From positions 1 through 61,580 of the forward strand of contig NZ_JARRAF010000026.1 of the NCBI RefSeq assembly GCF_030129945.1: 61,580 nt of DNA, in the 5' to 3' direction. The stretch is from Parachitinimonas caeni (lineage in GTDB: Bacteria; Pseudomonadota; Gammaproteobacteria; Burkholderiales; Chitinimonadaceae). Shown piece after piece: positions 23,564-32,024 of the stretch. Each line of letters begins with the position of its first letter. Within the stretch, counting starts at the first letter, position 1. Both the position numbers and the translations under genes were made by a program. The notes under the pieces were generated by a model. It saw nothing but the letters and a program-made list of their open reading frames with translations, had not been told where the DNA came from and searched no databases.

Positions 23564-24181
23564 TTACTGCAATTGGGAACCACGATAAGCGGTCAACAGC
23601 ACATGAGCATCCGAGTCGGTCTCTTCAGCTTCTTCCGTCTGAGCGTTGCCCTCTGTCGTAGCCTGACCATCGGCCGGCGGCACTTCATTGCGCAGGCGAT
23701 CAATCTCGCCCAGAACCATCTGCATATCCCGATTCAGCGGCAAGACCGTGGCGTTGAGTGCGATGCCGCGCTGTAGCGCAGCCGTTGCCAGATCGTATTC
23801 GCCACGCACCATGGCAAGCAAACCTACTGCAAACAAGCGTAGCGGCTCTTCTTCAGGCAGCTCATCAAACGGCGTCCAGGTCTGCGCCGCTTGCTGCGGC
23901 CGACCGGACGTCAGCTGCATCAAACCCAGCTGAAAACGGCAGACGCCCATATTGGGAGCAAGCTCGATAGCACGGGTCATACATTGCTCGGCTTCCTCGT
24001 AGCGCCGGGCCTCAGCATATTCAGCCCCCAGCAGCCACAGGCCGACAGGATGGCCGCCACCGACGGCTGCTGCCTGTTCCAGCAAGCGCGTCGCTTCGGC
24101 AGTATCACCCCGCGCACTGGCGGCTTGGGAGGCTTGAATCAAGGCATCGGCTTGCGAAGCAAGGTCGGAATGGTCGGTCAT
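23564..24181 (-). CDS. Tetratricopeptide-repeat protein
   Basis: 205 aa. At least three TPR-like helical pairs: AAVGGGHPVGLWLLGAEYAE, ARRYEEAEQCMTRAIELAPN and TAALQRGIALNATVLPLN. An acidic tail (TEEAEETDSD) follows. No signal peptide, so cytoplasmic. TPR proteins are scaffolds. It is probably cotranscribed with the 125-aa gene; partner and process are unknown. Confidence 0.7.
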   Translation of the reverse strand: MTDHSDLASQADALIQASQAASARGDTAEATRLLEQAAAVGGGHPVGLWLLGAEYAEARRYEEAEQCMTRAIELAPNMGVCRFQLGLMQLTSGRPQQAAQTWTPFDELPEEEPLRLFAVGLLAMVRGEYDLATAALQRGIALNATVLPLNRDMQMVLGEIDRLRNEVPPADGQATTEGNAQTEEAEETDSDAHVLLTAYRGSQLQ

Positions 24182-24273
24182 GGCGAGATACTCAGATGCG
24201 GGAAAACGGCGGACTGTGACACGCAGGAGCGATACTGGTCAACGTTATTGATCAAGATGACTCTGGCGAGATT

Positions 24274-24627
24274 TTACAGTGATGCGCCGTCATAGACCTC
24301 GAAAGGCAAGGCACAAGAATCCACGCCCTCAACACAGCCGAGATTGATGCGATAGTGGCCGGGTTTGCGCATGGTCTGATGAAAGGGATAGATGCCACAG
24401 TGTTTGCAGAAGTGGTGATGTGCCTTGCCAGTGCCAAAATGGTAAGTGGCGAGTGCATCGTTGGCGGCGTCAATGGCGAGGTCTTCCGCTGCAACCGTAA
24501 ATGCCGACATAAGGGCACCTTTGCGTCGACAGATGGAGCAATTGCAACGCAGCCCCTTATCAATGGCCGCAGCCCGAAACGTGAATCGAATAGCGCCGCA
24601 ATGGCAGCTGCCGGTAAATTCCTGCAT
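24274..24627 (-). CDS. GFA-family zinc protein (CENP-V/GFA fold)
   Basis: 117 aa from ATG 24627 with AAGGA about 8 nt upstream. The zinc-ligand set is intact: GSCHCGAIRF, RCNCSICRRKG and HFCKHCGIYPFHQT, the pattern of the glutathione-dependent formaldehyde-activating (GFA) family. Despite the name most members have no proven activity. Stand-alone gene upstream of the TPR pair (92-base gap) and divergent from the 146-aa exported protein gene. Confidence 0.9.
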   Translation of the reverse strand: MQEFTGSCHCGAIRFTFRAAAIDKGLRCNCSICRRKGALMSAFTVAAEDLAIDAANDALATYHFGTGKAHHHFCKHCGIYPFHQTMRKPGHYRINLGCVEGVDSCALPFEVYDGASL

Positions 24628-24686
24628 GGTGCATCCTTTGCTGTGTTTGGGATGTTTGATTGTAGAGGTTGAATGAAAGGTATCGG

Positions 24687-25127
24687 ATGCCATACAGATC
24701 TTCCGGCATGACGCTCGCTCTGGCATTGATGAGCACCGCAGCGCTGGCGCAACCCACCTGCGTTCCGCCAGACCCTCGGTTTCATCTGTTCCTGCAAAAG
24801 TTTCAGGATCAGCCCGGTTTTCAGCGCAATCGCGTGCAAGATCCTTTACTGGTCGAGGAATGGGATAGCGAAGCGTCCAGGCGTAGTGCGCTGTCCAAGA
24901 CTGCGCTACATGCGCAGACCCAGCCGCTGATCCTGCCTCGGGCACAGATCAACCCGAATCATCCCGACCCAGAGATGCGCAGCCAGCAGACTATCGAGAA
25001 GCAGAATGCGCAACGGTATCGAGTGATTCAAAGCTCGGTTGATAACGATATCTGGCAGAAAGAATACCGTTTTGAGCGAATCAAAGGTTGCTGGATGCTG
25101 GTATCTATAAGGCAAGGCGGTATGTAG
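24687..25127 (+). CDS. Small exported protein of unknown function
   Basis: 146 aa from ATG 24687, with AAAGG about 6 nt upstream. Signal peptide MPYRSSGMTLALALMSTAAL ending at ALAQ. The mature part begins with CVPPDPRFHLFLQKFQDQPG and is otherwise helical, ending FERIKGCWMLVSIRQGG; two cysteines could form a disulphide. It resembles small DUF4348-like periplasmic proteins in layout only. No operon partner in the same direction before the recombinase gene. Confidence 0.65.
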   Translation: MPYRSSGMTLALALMSTAALAQPTCVPPDPRFHLFLQKFQDQPGFQRNRVQDPLLVEEWDSEASRRSALSKTALHAQTQPLILPRAQINPNHPDPEMRSQQTIEKQNAQRYRVIQSSVDNDIWQKEYRFERIKGCWMLVSIRQGGM

Positions 25128-25197
25128 TTTGTTAACGGTTAAGCCTGCCCATTTAAAGCTCATTCTGAGAAGGGCACCCTTAACATCTATCAATCCC

Positions 25198-25217
25198 ATG
25201 ATAACTGTGATTATCAT
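25198..25217. promoter_or_regulatory. 7-bp inverted repeat upstream of the recombinase
   Basis: ATGATAA (25198-25204) and TTATCAT (25211-25217) are exact reverse complements with a 6-base spacer, about 155 bases before the recombinase start. It faintly resembles an iron-box half-site pattern but is not a full match. Confidence 0.3.
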
Positions 25218-25372
25218 CGTTTTGATATATAGTAAGGAAAAGCAGCTTTTACCTATTGTATTGGCCTGCGACGTTTTCGAATTGTTCGCTGCATGAATCG
25301 TTTACTCATGCGCAGCGCCTGCGTTTTTCACGCCAGCCAATCAACCTTCAAACAAAGAACTTCCCATCTGCC

Positions 25373-26590
25373 ATGAACACCGAGATCCCGATTGCGCCAC
25401 TTGAATACTTATTGCCGCTGCCCGCCACGCTGGACGGTTCTGCAGGCACCAATCGTTTACAAGGTCAGCGGCAAATTGATGCCAATGACGATATTTCTGC
25501 CATCAAAGCCTGGCTGGATGAGTTTGTCCCGCAGTCACCAACCTGGCGGGCTTACCGCAAAGAAGCCGAACGTTTGTTGCTATGGGCCGTTATTGAGCGC
25601 GCCATTCCGCTGTCATCACTGACTCGGGATGATTTCGATCGCTATGAAGCATTTCTCGATAATCCGCCAACCGACTGGCGGGCATCCAGATCAGTCCGAC
25701 GCGACGATCCGGCCTGGCGACCTTTTGAAGGCCCGCTGGCGCCGGCATCGAAGCGCCATGCACTGGTAGCCCTCAATGCCTTGTTCAGCTGGCTGGTTGT
25801 AGCGCGCTATCTATCGGGCAATCCCTTGGCACTGTTTCGCGGCAAGGGTCGCCTTGCCGCGGCCAGCACCGTGCGCAAAACCCGCCGCGAAACCCAGTCG
25901 ATTCTTGAAAAACGGCAAATGATCACCCGTTTTCTGCCACGCGAGACGTTTGACTGGTTGCTGGCCTATCTGAACCAGCTGCCCAACACCAACCAACGCG
26001 AAATCGCAAGGAAGGAACGCGCCCTGTTTGCCATCCCCTTTCTGCAGCAGACCGGCTTGCGCCTGTCGGAATTCTGCATGGCGCAAATGGGCGATGTTCG
26101 CAAAGACCGCAATGGCTGGTGGATTCATATCCTCGGTAAAGGCACGCGCATTGATCAGGTTCCTCTGCCCGAAGAAGCCTTGTCCGCCTTGATCCGCTAC
26201 CGGCTGCACTGGGGTTTATCTCCCCTGCCGCGCCACGGCGATAGCGAACCACTGATCTTCCGGCTGCATAGCACCGAGCCCCTGGAGCCAGGATCTTTCT
26301 ATGAATGGCTGAAGGCCCTGTTTGCTGACGCCGGCCTGGCGGCGCATCTGGCAAACCAGACCGAACACGCTTCGATCCTTAATCAGGCATCCACTCACTG
26401 GCTGCGGCACACGGCCTTTTCCCATCAGGCCGATGCCGGGCTTGATCTACGCGTGATCCAGGCAAACGCCCGCCACAAAAGCATCGCCACCACCTCGCTG
26501 TATCTGCATGCCGGCGACGCCGAGCAGCACTTTCAGACCACCGCCAAACACCGCCTGACCGGTGACGCCGAGGAGGAGGATGAAAAATAA
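25373..26590 (+). CDS. Tyrosine recombinase / phage-type integrase
   Basis: 405 aa from ATG 25373 (an earlier in-frame start at 25256 would extend over an unlikely N-terminus). N-terminal core-binding domain (TWRAYRKEAERLLLW). Catalytic residues: Arg in QQTGLRLSEFC, HxxRH box in HWLRHTAFSHQ, and the final His/Tyr in ARHKSIATTSLYLHAG. No other mobile-element genes surround it. Such solitary integrases with a chromosomal setting are often fixed remnants; target unknown. It is not closely similar to the recombinase at 15278. Confidence 0.85.
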   Translation: MNTEIPIAPLEYLLPLPATLDGSAGTNRLQGQRQIDANDDISAIKAWLDEFVPQSPTWRAYRKEAERLLLWAVIERAIPLSSLTRDDFDRYEAFLDNPPTDWRASRSVRRDDPAWRPFEGPLAPASKRHALVALNALFSWLVVARYLSGNPLALFRGKGRLAAASTVRKTRRETQSILEKRQMITRFLPRETFDWLLAYLNQLPNTNQREIARKERALFAIPFLQQTGLRLSEFCMAQMGDVRKDRNGWWIHILGKGTRIDQVPLPEEALSALIRYRLHWGLSPLPRHGDSEPLIFRLHSTEPLEPGSFYEWLKALFADAGLAAHLANQTEHASILNQASTHWLRHTAFSHQADAGLDLRVIQANARHKSIATTSLYLHAGDAEQHFQTTAKHRLTGDAEEEDEK

Positions 26591-26616
26591 GGCGCCCTCC
26601 GCAAAATCGGCGCCTT
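26589..26616 (+). terminator. Hairpin after the recombinase gene
   Basis: AAGGCGCC (26589-26596) and GGCGCCTT (26609-26616) are perfect 8-bp arms with a 12-nt loop, starting on the recombinase stop codon. No strong U-tract follows, so it is a modest terminator. Confidence 0.5.
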
Positions 26617-26915
26617 GCCAAAATCCCGAATCAGATCAATTTTCTAGCCTTGGCAATTTGCCTGAGGGCTATTGCTAAAACCCAATCCACGGCGGCGTTT
26701 CGATTGGCAATCTCAACCGGGCTTGCAAATCGTGTGCTATACCAAAATCGCCGCCGGACTGGATTGCAGAAGCTTCGCCCTATAGGCGCCCTACCCCGTA
26801 TCCACTTGGCAAACAGACCGGCAGAGCATCAGGGAACCTGCGGAAAGCCCATGCGGGACGAAAAACCAGTAAGCCGGTTTTCCAGGTTCCCATTACAACC
26901 GGAAGGGAGTCGACC
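26617..26915 (+). other. Intergenic region and structured leader before prkA
   Basis: About 300 bases with no gene. The last 90 bases can fold: GGGAACCT (26832-26839) pairs with AGGTTCCC (26884-26891), enclosing AAAACC/GGTTTT (26862-26867 / 26876-26881) and a short CCC/GGG stem. It ends just before the prkA ribosome-binding site, GGAAGGGAG, so the structure could affect prkA translation or mRNA stability. Confidence 0.45.
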
Positions 26916-28838
26916 ATGGACATATTTGCCAAATTCAGTTCTCGCTACGACCGAACCCGCGAAGAAGAAATGAGCCTCAAGGAATACCTTGAACTCTGCA
27001 AACGCGATAAGTCTGCCTATGCAACCGCGGCCGAAAGAATGCTGATGGCGGTTGGCGAACCGGAAATGATCGACACCCGGCACGACTCGCGGCTCTCACG
27101 CATATTCTCGAACAAAGTCATTCGTGTTTATCCCGCATTCCGTGAGTTTTACGGCATGGAAGAAGTCATCGAGCAAGTCGTGGCGTATTTCCGCCATGCC
27201 GCGCAAGGGCTCGAAGAAAAGAAACAGATTCTTTATCTGTTGGGTCCGGTTGGTGGGGGCAAATCCTCGATTGCCGAAAAGCTCAAAGAATTAATGGAGC
27301 ATGTGCCGTTTTATGCCCTCAAAGGCTCGCCGGTGAATGAATCACCGCTTGGCCTGTTTAGCTATGATGAAGATGGGACAATACTGGAAGAAGAGTATGG
27401 CATTCCCAGTCGCTATTTAAAAATCATCCCCTCCCCTTGGGCGGTAAAGCGGTTGAGCGAATACAATGGAGACATTAACCAATTCCGCGTCGTGCGCCGT
27501 TACCCATCACAATTGAAACAAATTGCCGTGGCGAAAACCGAGCCCGGCGATGAAAATAATCAGGATATATCCGCGCTGGTGGGTAAGGTCGATATCCGCA
27601 AACTGGAAAAATATGCCCAGGATGATCCGGATGCCTACAGCTATTCCGGGGGGTTATGCCTTGCCAATCAAGGCCTGCTTGAATTTGTGGAAATGTTCAA
27701 GGCCCCTATCAAGGTTTTACACCCCTTGCTGACGGCCACTCAGGAAGGCAACTTCAAAGGTACCGAAGGTTTTGGCGCAATTCCTTACGAGGGGATCATT
27801 CTTGCCCACTCGAATGAATCAGAATGGAAACAATTCAAGAACAATAAGAATAACGAAGCGTTTCTAGACCGGATCTATATCGTCAAGGTACCGTATTGCC
27901 TGCGCGTTTCGGAAGAGATCAAGATTTACGACAAGCTCATTCGCAATTCCTCTCTGCAATCAGCGCCTTGCGCACCCGGAACCCTGAAAATGATGGCGCA
28001 GTTCTCAGTGCTGTCTCGCGTCAAGGAACCGGAGAATTCCAGCATCTATTCAAAAATGCTGGTTTACGACGGTGACAATCTGAAAGATACCGATCCCAAG
28101 GCCAAGTCGATTCAGGAATATCGCGATTATGCGGGCGTAGATGAAGGCATGACCGGTCTTTCAACCCGTTTTGCCTTCAAGATTCTTTCGAAGGTATTCA
28201 ACTTCGATCACAGCGAAGTCGCCGCCAACCCCGTCCATTTACTGTATGTGCTGGAGCAGCAGATCGAGCGCGAGCAATATGCGCCAGAGCTGGAGCAGAA
28301 ATATCTGGCATATATCAAGGAATACCTGGCCGCGCGTTATGTTGAATTTATCGGCAAGGAAATTCAGACTGCTTATCTCGAATCTTATTCTGAATATGGT
28401 CAGAACATTTTCGACCGTTATGTCACCTTTGCGGACTTCTGGATTCAAGATCAGGAATATCGGGACCAGGATACCGGTGAAAGTTTCGACCGGAATTCGC
28501 TGAACAACGAGTTGGAAAAGATCGAAAAACCTGCCGGTATTTCCAATCCGAAAGACTTCCGCAACGAAATCGTTAATTTTGTATTGCGAGCCCGTGCCAA
28601 TAACAATGGCAAAAACCCGGTCTGGACCAGTTATGAAAAACTGCGGATGGTGATCGAGAAGAAGATGTTCTCGAATACCGAAGAATTGCTGCCGGTGATT
28701 TCATTCAATGCCAAAGCCAGTGCCGAAGAAGCCCGCAAACACGAAGACTTTGTGAATCGCATGGTGGCCAAAGGCTATACAGCCAAGCAAGTCCGCTTGT
28801 TGTGCGAGTGGTATTTGCGCGTCAGGAAATCGTCGTAA
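26916..28838 (+). CDS. prkA: PrkA-type serine protein kinase (YeaG)
   Basis: 640 aa, full family length. The N-terminal AAA-like domain has Walker A LLGPVGGGKSSIAEKL at about residue 107 and the family hallmark ALKGSPVNESPLGLF. The C-terminal part carries the PrkA kinase-like domain. In enterobacteria YeaG is a stress-induced kinase made with YeaH and YcgB in stationary phase and nitrogen starvation. Here the same three genes are in order. The region 26.9-31.8 kb is visibly less GC-rich than its neighbours. A GGAAGGGAG ribosome-binding site precedes the ATG. Confidence 0.95.
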   Translation: MDIFAKFSSRYDRTREEEMSLKEYLELCKRDKSAYATAAERMLMAVGEPEMIDTRHDSRLSRIFSNKVIRVYPAFREFYGMEEVIEQVVAYFRHAAQGLEEKKQILYLLGPVGGGKSSIAEKLKELMEHVPFYALKGSPVNESPLGLFSYDEDGTILEEEYGIPSRYLKIIPSPWAVKRLSEYNGDINQFRVVRRYPSQLKQIAVAKTEPGDENNQDISALVGKVDIRKLEKYAQDDPDAYSYSGGLCLANQGLLEFVEMFKAPIKVLHPLLTATQEGNFKGTEGFGAIPYEGIILAHSNESEWKQFKNNKNNEAFLDRIYIVKVPYCLRVSEEIKIYDKLIRNSSLQSAPCAPGTLKMMAQFSVLSRVKEPENSSIYSKMLVYDGDNLKDTDPKAKSIQEYRDYAGVDEGMTGLSTRFAFKILSKVFNFDHSEVAANPVHLLYVLEQQIEREQYAPELEQKYLAYIKEYLAARYVEFIGKEIQTAYLESYSEYGQNIFDRYVTFADFWIQDQEYRDQDTGESFDRNSLNNELEKIEKPAGISNPKDFRNEIVNFVLRARANNNGKNPVWTSYEKLRMVIEKKMFSNTEELLPVISFNAKASAEEARKHEDFVNRMVAKGYTAKQVRLLCEWYLRVRKSS

Positions 28839-28844
28839 TCCGGT

Positions 28845-28871
28845 CCGGGCCTGGTAAATAACCGGGCCCGG
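28845..28871 (+). promoter_or_regulatory. Intercistronic hairpin between prkA and yeaH
   Basis: CCGGGCCTGGT (28845-28855) pairs with ACCGGGCCCGG (28861-28871) with one mismatch around a 5-nt loop, then TTTAA. It probably lets some transcription stop or protects the prkA message, setting prkA above yeaH and ycgB. Confidence 0.55.
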
Positions 28872-28932
28872 TTTAACCACCATTACGATGAGAGCCGGCG
28901 AAAATATCTGACCCGGCCAGTAGGGAGCGATC

Positions 28933-30204
28933 ATGGTCCAAGTCATCGACCGCCGCCTGAACGGCAAAAACAAATCGGCCATTAATCGCGAACGGTTTTT
29001 GCGTCGATTCAAGGATCAAGTCAAACAAGCGGTAACCAAGGCCGTGAAAGGCCGCAGCATTACCGACATTGATAATGGCGAAAAAGTCTCGATTCCGGTC
29101 AGGGATGTTTCCGAACCGGTATTTGGCCATTCCCATGGCGGTGTATGGGAAACAGTTCATCCGGGTAATCAGGATTATATAAAGGGTGATTCGATCGACC
29201 GGCCACCTCCGGGTGGTGGTGGCGGCGGTGGTGGTAAAGCCTCGAATGAGGGCGAAGGCGAAGATGATTTCGTTTTTGAATTATCACGCGAGGAATTCCT
29301 GAATTTCTTTTTTGATGATCTCGAACTGCCCAATCTGGTAAAAACCCAGCTGACCGCGACCGAAGCCTTCAAGAATGTACGTGCCGGGTTTACTGCCGAT
29401 GGCACGCCTTCGAATATTCACATTGTCCGCTCATTGAAAGGGGCATTGGGGCGACGTATTGCGCTTTCTGCCGAGCCCATGTCGCGATTGAATGAGTTAC
29501 AGGAAGAATTGGATATTCTTCTGGAAGAGCATGATGAAAATTCGCCGGAAGTCATGCATATCCGCGAGGAAATCCGGCATTTAAAGTCGCGTATCATCAG
29601 TATTCCCTTTATCGACCCATTCGATCTGCGCTATTCCAATCGCGTCAAGATTCCAAGGCCGACGACTCAGGCGGTCATGTTTTGTGTGATGGATGTATCA
29701 GGCTCGATGGATGAAAATAAAAAGGATATTGCCAAGCGCTTCTTTATTCTGCTGTATCTGTTTCTAACCCGGAATTACGAGAAAATAGAAGTGGTCTTTG
29801 TGCGGCACCACACACAGGCGGCCGAAGTGAATGAGCATGAATTTTTTCATGCCCGTGATACCGGTGGAACGGTGGTTTCATCAGCGCTGAAGCTGACCAG
29901 TAAAATCATTACCGAGCGTTTTCCAACAGAGGATTGGAATATCTATATTGCACAGGCATCTGATGGCGATAACTGGGATAGCGATTCGGCGCAGTGCCGG
30001 GAAATCCTAACCAAGGAAATCATGCCGCTGGTGCAATATTATGCCTATATCGAAATCACCGAAGGTGAACCACAAAACCTTTGGTATGAGTATGAGAAAA
30101 TCCATGCTACGCATGCCCACTTTGCCATGAAGAAAATACAGACGCCGGCGGATATTTACCCGGTGTTCCGAGACCTTTTCAAGAAAAGCGCGGTGACAGC
30201 ATGA
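28933..30204 (+). CDS. yeaH: YeaH/YhbH family protein (DUF444)
   Basis: 423 aa; ATG preceded by GGGAGC. Diagnostic segments: N-terminal DRRLNGKNKSAINRERFLRR, a Gly-rich linker after residue 90 (PPPGGGGGGGG), and a von Willebrand A-like domain with a MIDAS-type motif MDVSGSMDENKKD at about residue 253. It ends in an ATGA overlap with the next gene. Expected partner of PrkA in the general stress response; precise biochemistry unknown. Confidence 0.95.
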   Translation: MVQVIDRRLNGKNKSAINRERFLRRFKDQVKQAVTKAVKGRSITDIDNGEKVSIPVRDVSEPVFGHSHGGVWETVHPGNQDYIKGDSIDRPPPGGGGGGGGKASNEGEGEDDFVFELSREEFLNFFFDDLELPNLVKTQLTATEAFKNVRAGFTADGTPSNIHIVRSLKGALGRRIALSAEPMSRLNELQEELDILLEEHDENSPEVMHIREEIRHLKSRIISIPFIDPFDLRYSNRVKIPRPTTQAVMFCVMDVSGSMDENKKDIAKRFFILLYLFLTRNYEKIEVVFVRHHTQAAEVNEHEFFHARDTGGTVVSSALKLTSKIITERFPTEDWNIYIAQASDGDNWDSDSAQCREILTKEIMPLVQYYAYIEITEGEPQNLWYEYEKIHATHAHFAMKKIQTPADIYPVFRDLFKKSAVTA

Positions 30205-31763
30205 GCCAGATCATTGCCCCCTCTACCGAAGCGGCGCCCAAACGACGGTCCCGCAAGAAAAAGCCCATTTCGACGGGGTCGGAATGGACGTTTGAACTCG
30301 TTGAGCGTTATCACAAGGAAATTGCCAGAATTGCTGCCGATTTCAAGCTGGATACTTATCCAAATCAGCTGGAGATCATTACTGCCGAACAGATGATGGA
30401 TGCTTATGCCTCGGTAGGCATGCCAGTGAATTATCAGCATTGGAGTTATGGCAAGCATTTCATGTCTACCGAGAAAAATTATAAGCGCGGCCAAATGGGT
30501 CTCGCTTATGAAATCGTGATTAACTCCAACCCTTGCATTGCTTATTTGATGGAGGAAAATTCCATTACGATGCAGGCGCTGGTGATTGCCCATGCGGCAT
30601 TTGGCCATAATTCTTTTTTCAAAGGGAATTACCTTTTCCGCACCTGGACCGATGCTTCAGGAATCATTGATTACCTGGTATTTGCCAAGAATTATATTTC
30701 TGAATGTGAGCAGCGTTACGGGGTGGATACGGTCGAGCTTTTGCTGGATTCCTGCCACGCGCTGATGAATTACGGGGTGGACCGTTATAAGCGCCCTGCT
30801 AAATTATCGCTGGATCAGGAAAAAGCCCGTCAAGCAGAGCGGGAAGCTTATTTGCAATCGCAGGTGAATGATTTATGGCGCACCCTGCCCCGCCGGCCTG
30901 AAGAAGAGGAAAAGCTGGAGGTGCGGCGCTTTCCTGATGAACCGCAGGAAAATATCCTGTACTTCATCGAGAAATTTGCGCCATTACTGGAGCCCTGGCA
31001 GAGAGAAATCGTGCGGATTGTGCGCAAGATTGCCCAGTATTTTTATCCGCAACGTCAAACTCAGGTCATGAATGAAGGCTGGGCGACGTTCTGGCATTAC
31101 ACCATTCTTAACCGGCTCTACGATGAAGGATTGGTCACCGACGGATTTATGCTGGAGTTTCTGCAATCGCATACCAATGTGGTCTATCAGCCCCCGGTCA
31201 CGGCGCGCTGGTATAACGGCATTAATCCCTATGCGTTGGGTTTTGCCATGATGAGCGATATCCGGCGGATTTGCGAACACCCGACTGATGAGGATAAAGA
31301 ATGGTTTCCCGATCTGGCGGGCTCTGACTGGCTGAAATCACTTGATTTTGCCATGCGTAATTTCAAGGATGAAAGTTTTATTTCGCAGTATCTTTCACCA
31401 AAAATGATTCGGGATTTCAAGCTGTTTTCGATTCTTGACGATGATCATGAATCCAAATTGAAAGTCTCTGCCATTCATGATGAAGACGGTTATCGCTTGA
31501 TCAGGCATAAGCTCGCGAATCAATATAATCTTTCTTATCGGGAGCCGAATATTCAGGTGTATGAAGTTAATACGCGAGGAGACCGGTCGATGACTTTGCG
31601 GCATTTTCAGCATAATCGCCGGCCATTGGCAAATACCGTACACGAGGTATTAAAGCATGTCGCCCGCTTGTGGGGTTTTTCGGTCCGGCTTGAATCGGTT
31701 GATGAATCAGGGCGAGTGATTCTGACTTATGAGTGCAAAGTAGAAAAGCGGCATGGCTTTTAG
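30201..31763 (+). CDS. ycgB: SpoVR family protein (YcgB)
   Basis: 520 aa, start overlapping yeaH by ATGA. SpoVR signature stretches: NYQHWSYGKHF, NEGWATFWHYTILNRLYDEG and NPYALGFAMMSDIRRI. Cytoplasmic, no signal peptide. In enterobacteria YcgB belongs with YeaG and YeaH; in Bacillus the homologue SpoVR affects cortex formation. Same operon as prkA and yeaH; a strong terminator follows. Confidence 0.95.
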   Translation: MSQIIAPSTEAAPKRRSRKKKPISTGSEWTFELVERYHKEIARIAADFKLDTYPNQLEIITAEQMMDAYASVGMPVNYQHWSYGKHFMSTEKNYKRGQMGLAYEIVINSNPCIAYLMEENSITMQALVIAHAAFGHNSFFKGNYLFRTWTDASGIIDYLVFAKNYISECEQRYGVDTVELLLDSCHALMNYGVDRYKRPAKLSLDQEKARQAEREAYLQSQVNDLWRTLPRRPEEEEKLEVRRFPDEPQENILYFIEKFAPLLEPWQREIVRIVRKIAQYFYPQRQTQVMNEGWATFWHYTILNRLYDEGLVTDGFMLEFLQSHTNVVYQPPVTARWYNGINPYALGFAMMSDIRRICEHPTDEDKEWFPDLAGSDWLKSLDFAMRNFKDESFISQYLSPKMIRDFKLFSILDDDHESKLKVSAIHDEDGYRLIRHKLANQYNLSYREPNIQVYEVNTRGDRSMTLRHFQHNRRPLANTVHEVLKHVARLWGFSVRLESVDESGRVILTYECKVEKRHGF

Positions 31764-31790
31764 CTGGGCTTCTTTACCAGCAATATCCGG

Positions 31791-31827
31791 GCGGCATCCA
31801 GCAACAAAACGGGATGCCGCTTTGTTT
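31791..31827 (+). terminator. Rho-independent terminator of the prkA operon
   Basis: GCGGCATCC (31791-31799) and GGATGCCGC (31812-31820) form a perfect 9-bp stem with a 12-nt loop, followed by TTTGTTT, 28 bases after the ycgB stop. Confidence 0.85.
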
Positions 31828-32024
31828 ATGTTGAATGGGTATTTTGATTGCATTCCCGCTATCTACAGGGCTTCTGGTAAATTAGCGCCACTACCGGTTT
31901 GCATTGTGCAGCCGGTCTTTGTAAAACAAGGTTCAGCGCCCATTACATTATTAATTGATAAGCAGTTGTTTTAATTGGCGGTAATGTGTGTTTAATCGAA
32001 CCGACGAGAAGAGAGATGATTGAT

